DNA of 20,270 bases from Plantago elongata (lineage: Eukaryota; Streptophyta; Magnoliopsida; Lamiales; Plantaginaceae). The notes under the pieces are model-generated. The model did not search any database, was not told the origin of the DNA, and saw only the letters and a program-made list of their open reading frames with translations. Location: contig JAYMSP010003306.1 of the NCBI GenBank assembly GCA_036897095.1, positions 1-20,270 on the forward strand. Direction: 5' to 3'. A program made the translations under genes and the position numbers. Below, piece after piece: positions 19,236-20,270 of this stretch (within the stretch, counting starts at the first letter, position 1; each line of letters opens with the position of its first letter).

Positions 19236-19419
19236 CATTGGCAGCAGTGGCATAATCGAAACTGATGCGCGAACTGGAGTTCACGTTACTGAGACGCAAG
19301 ATGGTGGCAACTGAACTTGATGTGCTGCTGAAACTACCACAAAAGGTGAGGCGTTGAAGGCATTCTATGTCGATAACAGCTCCAATGAGCCTTCCCCAGT
19401 TGTCATACACTCCTAATCT
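19236..19419 (-). pseudogene. Second copy of the RLCK first exon, start codon lost
   Basis: The minus strand reads VYDNWGRLIGAVIDIECLQR, then LTFCGSFSSTSSSVAT, ending near AATG|GTACTG, a good splice donor at 19235. It aligns with the RLCK exon 1 at 15770-15911 (VYDNWGKLFEAVGKREELKR, then CPSSACSSSVAD). Where that exon has ATGGGAAAGGTG this copy has AGATTAGGAGTG, so the ATG is gone. The frame stays open for about 58 codons. The next kinase sequence downstream on this strand (18766-19056) is SERK-like, not RLCK-like, so either the exon was shared between different kinases or two relics lie side by side. Confidence 0.6.
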
Positions 19420-19429
19420 CGATATCAGG

Positions 19430-20080
19430 CTTAACTAGATCCGCTAGCTAAAAGCTAAAATTAGTTTGTAGAGTATAAACTACTGCATACTTCAGTGCTT
19501 CTAATGTCTATCTTTTTGCTCTCATTTCTGATGGTTCCAGGAAATTCAGAACGAGGCCCCATTTGAAGCAATAGTCGTTTGTGCGTTTAATGGAAAGTGA
19601 CTCAAGACCCCATGTTGGTTAGAAAAAGTAATAGAAACTTTTTGGTGAGACAGGTGATGGATGAAGCAAGTTAAAAATATGAAAAAATAAGATGAAAATA
19701 GAAAACGAAAACATTGCACTTGCTAATATACATATACAGGGTGCATTGGAATTAAAGCTTGTTCAGCACACAAAAGTGACAAAAGTTAATACACAAGTCC
19801 GCAACCCAAAGAGTGCATTCATTTATTTTTGTCTTCTATACGACTATAACCAAGAGAGATGTGTTCAAACAATGAAACCAACATATCAAACAAATTTAAG
19901 AATGACCACATGAAGTCTACTTACCAATTAGAGGTTGGGTTGTCACATCACTCGCTCTTCACCAATGTAGGATGCGGGTATCACAACTATATACATACGG
20001 CACACTAATCTTTGAAAATATAAATGCTTGCTATTTTTACTTGCTACAGAACATGGTTTCTCTCTGAGTGCATATAATGA
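19430..20080. other. Intergenic region with possible LTR debris
   Basis: No gene is visible. On the minus strand around 19990-19920 the text TGATACCCGCATCCTACATT followed by GGTGAAGAGCGAGTGATGTG resembles the recurrent plant LTR phrase CCCACATTGGTGAAGAG, suggesting an LTR edge. The opposite edge and target duplication could not be found. Confidence 0.3.
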
Positions 20081-20270
20081 TCATCTTGGACCAGACAATT
20101 CAAACTCCCCGCTCACACTCGACATGGAATTTACAGTTTCCCAGTCCGTGTTAGGATAATAAGGCGCATCAGGAAAGATAAATTGCTCATGGCGGTACTC
20201 ATGCCACCTCTGAGCCAAGCCATTATGATCTCCTTGGAGCATCTGAACAACATCAGACATCTTGGGTCGT
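20081..20270 (-). CDS. C-terminal exon of an LRR receptor kinase, subfamily II (SERK-like), partial
   Basis: The window's right edge cuts this gene. The minus strand encodes 62 residues and TGA (20081-20083): RPKMSDVVQMLQGDHNGLAQ, RWHEYRHEQFIFPDAPYYPN, TDWETVNSMSSVSGEFELSG, PR. RPKMSxVVxMLxGDGLAxRW is kinase subdomain XI and the following linker of LRR-RLK II proteins, and the ELSGPR ending is the one seen in SERK co-receptors, where the tail follows an acidic, hydroxyl-rich stretch. These are plasma-membrane co-receptors for hormone and immune receptors. The frame is clean here, and the invariant Arg of subdomain XI is present. The rest of the gene lies beyond 20270, so intactness cannot be judged. 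It is the likely source or sister of the decayed SERK-like pieces at 16665-16800 and 18766-19056. Confidence 0.8.
   Translation of the reverse strand, partial: RPKMSDVVQMLQGDHNGLAQRWHEYRHEQFIFPDAPYYPNTDWETVNSMSSVSGEFELSGPR

Overview
This is nuclear DNA from a flowering plant, most likely a eudicot. It has many short exons with GT-AG introns, AT-rich introns and spacers, plant-specific kinase families, and Stowaway-type MITE ends carrying the plant CTCC/GGAGGGAGTA terminus. I cannot name the species. No prokaryotic operon, CRISPR array, rRNA or complete tRNA is visible.

Left third (1-6971, + strand): the 3' part of one intact gene. Twelve exons encode the last 369 residues of a SAC-domain phosphoinositide phosphatase of the plant SAC6/SAC7(RHD4)/SAC8 type, with the catalytic C-x5-R motif and two C-terminal membrane segments. 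The N-terminal exons lie outside the window. Its introns hold a Stowaway-type MITE end (about 3775-3886) and a likely solo LTR (5253-5390).

Middle (7000-13900): no complete gene. It holds a small hAT-like MITE (7504-7641), a 3' fragment of an ARMADILLO-REPEAT-ONLY gene on the minus strand (7822-8253), a Stowaway MITE (8845-9122), two minisatellites (9200-9290; 9370-9640, the second made of short GRCAAA-S-TTTGYC palindromes), and a region of about 3.7 kb (about 10130-13900) that reads as a large diverged inverted repeat. Its arms are built from a roughly 21-bp CTTAAAACTATAACAATG-type unit. Near its axis lie a perfect 16-bp TATA palindrome and a small ORF.

Right third (14017-20270, minus strand): a cluster of receptor-like kinase sequences. 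It contains a decayed RLCK-VII (PIX13/PBL-like) gene in six exons (14017-15911), a SERK-like kinase relic in two pieces (16665-16800 and 18766-19056) separated by about 2 kb of repeats, a second copy of the RLCK first exon with its start codon lost (19236-19419), and the C-terminal exon of a further LRR-RLK II (SERK-like) gene running off the right edge (20081-20270). The layout suggests kinase duplication, exon sharing and decay.

Only the SAC gene, and possibly the gene entering at the right edge, look functional. I did not find a convincing new multi-gene system. The most unusual structures are the large inverted repeat, the palindrome array, and the first exon shared between two kinase relics. 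All calls come from reading the sequence; no database search was run.
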